A DNA stretch of 64,000 nucleotides from Paratinospora sagittata (lineage: Eukaryota; Streptophyta; Magnoliopsida; Ranunculales; Menispermaceae). The stretch covers positions 13,958,001-14,022,000 of the forward strand of contig CM069607.1 in NCBI GenBank assembly GCA_035771175.1. Direction: 5' to 3'. The notes below the pieces were generated by a model that was not told where the DNA came from, ran no database searches, and saw only the letters and a program-made list of their open reading frames with translations. A program made the position numbers and the translations under genes. Below are positions 62,658 to 64,000 of the stretch, one piece after another (the first letter of the stretch is position 1; every line of letters starts with the position of its first letter).

Positions 62658-64000
62658 TGATTCATGATATTTGCAATTTAAATGACTCAAGAGTCTTTAT
62701 TTTAATTTTTGTGAGGGGCAAAGTACAACTAATTTTTTGCACTTGCCCTTTTCTAAAAAAGAAATAGTGCATGTTCCAATTGTACCTTGTTCCATTTGAA
62801 AGAAGAGCTTCATAGATTTGTGCCCTTTCTTTTTTAAAAATATGGGAAAAGGAGCAATGAGAACAAGCAATCATGCCCTTTCCTCAAAGGGAGGGCAAGA
62901 ATGCCCATGCATCATCCCCATCAAAAGGGGTAGTGCTTCGACTATTGCACATTTCTATCTCCTCCGCTTATGTAAATGATAGTTAGGTTCCCTTAAATCT
63001 GAGCATCATTGTCTTAAGGAGGGGCACATTGTGTAAGCACAATTCCCCTCAAATAAGACAACAACGGATGAAAAAAGATGCCCTATATTTTGAAGAAAAT
63101 GACACATAGGTTCCTTTACATATTTGTCTATCATTTTTACAGATAAACAAGGCATGAATGTCTATGCATTATCGACTGGGTCTTTGAAAAAGGGATGGAC
63201 ATTCATGCCATTAGCTTTGGAGCCCCTCCTATGTTGATGAAGTGGAGGTGCGCCTCCAATGTTCAAGAATGGGATGAACGAGCCTATCTTGTCAATTCAA
63301 GCTAAGGTTGATTAGATAATGATTACACGTCAATACAACCAAGCAGTTCCTTTGTGCTCATGTGCATGGATAGTCACCCCTCATATGCCAATAGACCTCT
63401 AGAGGAAAATGAAACTCAAGTTCAATAAGGGCGATTATCCTAAAAGTAATAGAGTAAGATTGGAACACACTCTATTTAAAATAAAAAATAGAGGTTGCAT
63501 TCCAATTGTGTCCTTCTAAAAGAACTTGAGGACCCCATTCCCTAATAAGAAATATAGCGTGATTTGAATTTTCCTTATTACATAAAGCCTATAAAGGACA
63601 AAAGAGAGAGATTGTGTTCTAATCTTTCCTTTCTATTCTAAGAGTAAAGAGAATGACCTTCAAGTTCAAAGAGAAGATGTATCACTCTCTAATGAGGAAC
63701 AGGGCATGATTAGAATGTGTGCTGCTGCTATTAGAAGGAATTAAAAAAAAAAAAAACAAAGGCACATCACATACAACCATGTTTGGCCCTTTCTTAACAA
63801 GTGATACTCGTGCCAATAATTCCCAAGTGTTATTTTTTAAATAGAGTAAACAGAGATAGACCATGATGGTCCGTGAAGTGCCATAGCCCTCTATTTGAAT
63901 TACTAAAATTTTATAAACTTCCTATTATTGCAAGTAGTGCTTATGTCAGTGAACTTACCATAAGTTATCATATTGTTATTAATATCAACCTATGTTACCC
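62658..64000. other. Spacer, possibly decayed LTR element
   Basis: Short repeated blocks (GGGCATGA-TG-CTATGCAT and GGACATTCATGCC near 63150-63220). No frame or element boundary is recognised up to the window end. Confidence 0.3.

Noticed and set aside
1..64000. CRISPR arrays, prokaryotic operons, organellar genes
   Set aside because: No regularly spaced repeats, ribosome binding sites or compact gene runs. The gene structure is that of plant nuclear DNA.

Overview
The window is nuclear DNA of a flowering plant, probably a dicot with a repeat-rich genome. It is AT-rich, genes are split by introns, and most of it is transposable elements: Ty1/copia and Ty3/gypsy LTR elements, L1- and RTE-type LINEs, tRNA-derived SINEs and hAT-like DNA elements. 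I saw no bacterial or organellar gene clusters and no CRISPR. Species cannot be fixed from what I can see.

Layout. (1) 0.8-22.7 kb is a four-level nest of LTR retrotransposons. A minus-strand copia element (0.8-2.04 kb plus 21.17-22.71 kb) is split by a chromovirus-type gypsy element A (2043-21170, 5-bp target duplication ACCAT). The 5' LTR of A is split by a second gypsy element B (3463-14967, duplication TCAAG/TCATG). The 5' LTR of B is split by a solo LTR C (5347-6823, duplication TATAC). All coding parts are decayed. (2) 23.27-26.86 kb holds a four-exon minus-strand gene for an ENTH-domain, epsin-like clathrin adaptor (292 aa), with a foldback element in intron 2. (3) 28.2-33.7 kb is a plus-strand L1-type LINE carrying a SIRE-like solo LTR (28354-30078, duplication GGAGG) and a second LINE in the opposite orientation. 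(4) 34.18-56.28 kb is one minus-strand gene for a plant TBC-domain Rab-GAP. Nine coding exons are visible and the first exon or exons are not. Two of its introns (12.8 and 7.1 kb) are filled with LINEs, SINEs, hAT-type elements, a solo LTR and a decayed chloroplast ferredoxin gene that still has its TATA box. (5) 56.3-64 kb is intron or upstream DNA with gypsy integrase, RTE LINE and SINE remnants.

The two intact-looking host genes both belong to membrane traffic: clathrin-coat recruitment for the ENTH protein, Rab inactivation for the TBC protein. They are neighbours on one strand, but nothing in the sequence shows joint regulation. I did not find a convincing new biological system. The notable content is the insertion history, which can be read from matching target-site duplications, two LINE 5' inversions, a probable GC-AG intron with a 15-nt last coding exon, an inverted SINE pair inside a hAT element, and clusters of CGCG-core palindromes in three LTR families.
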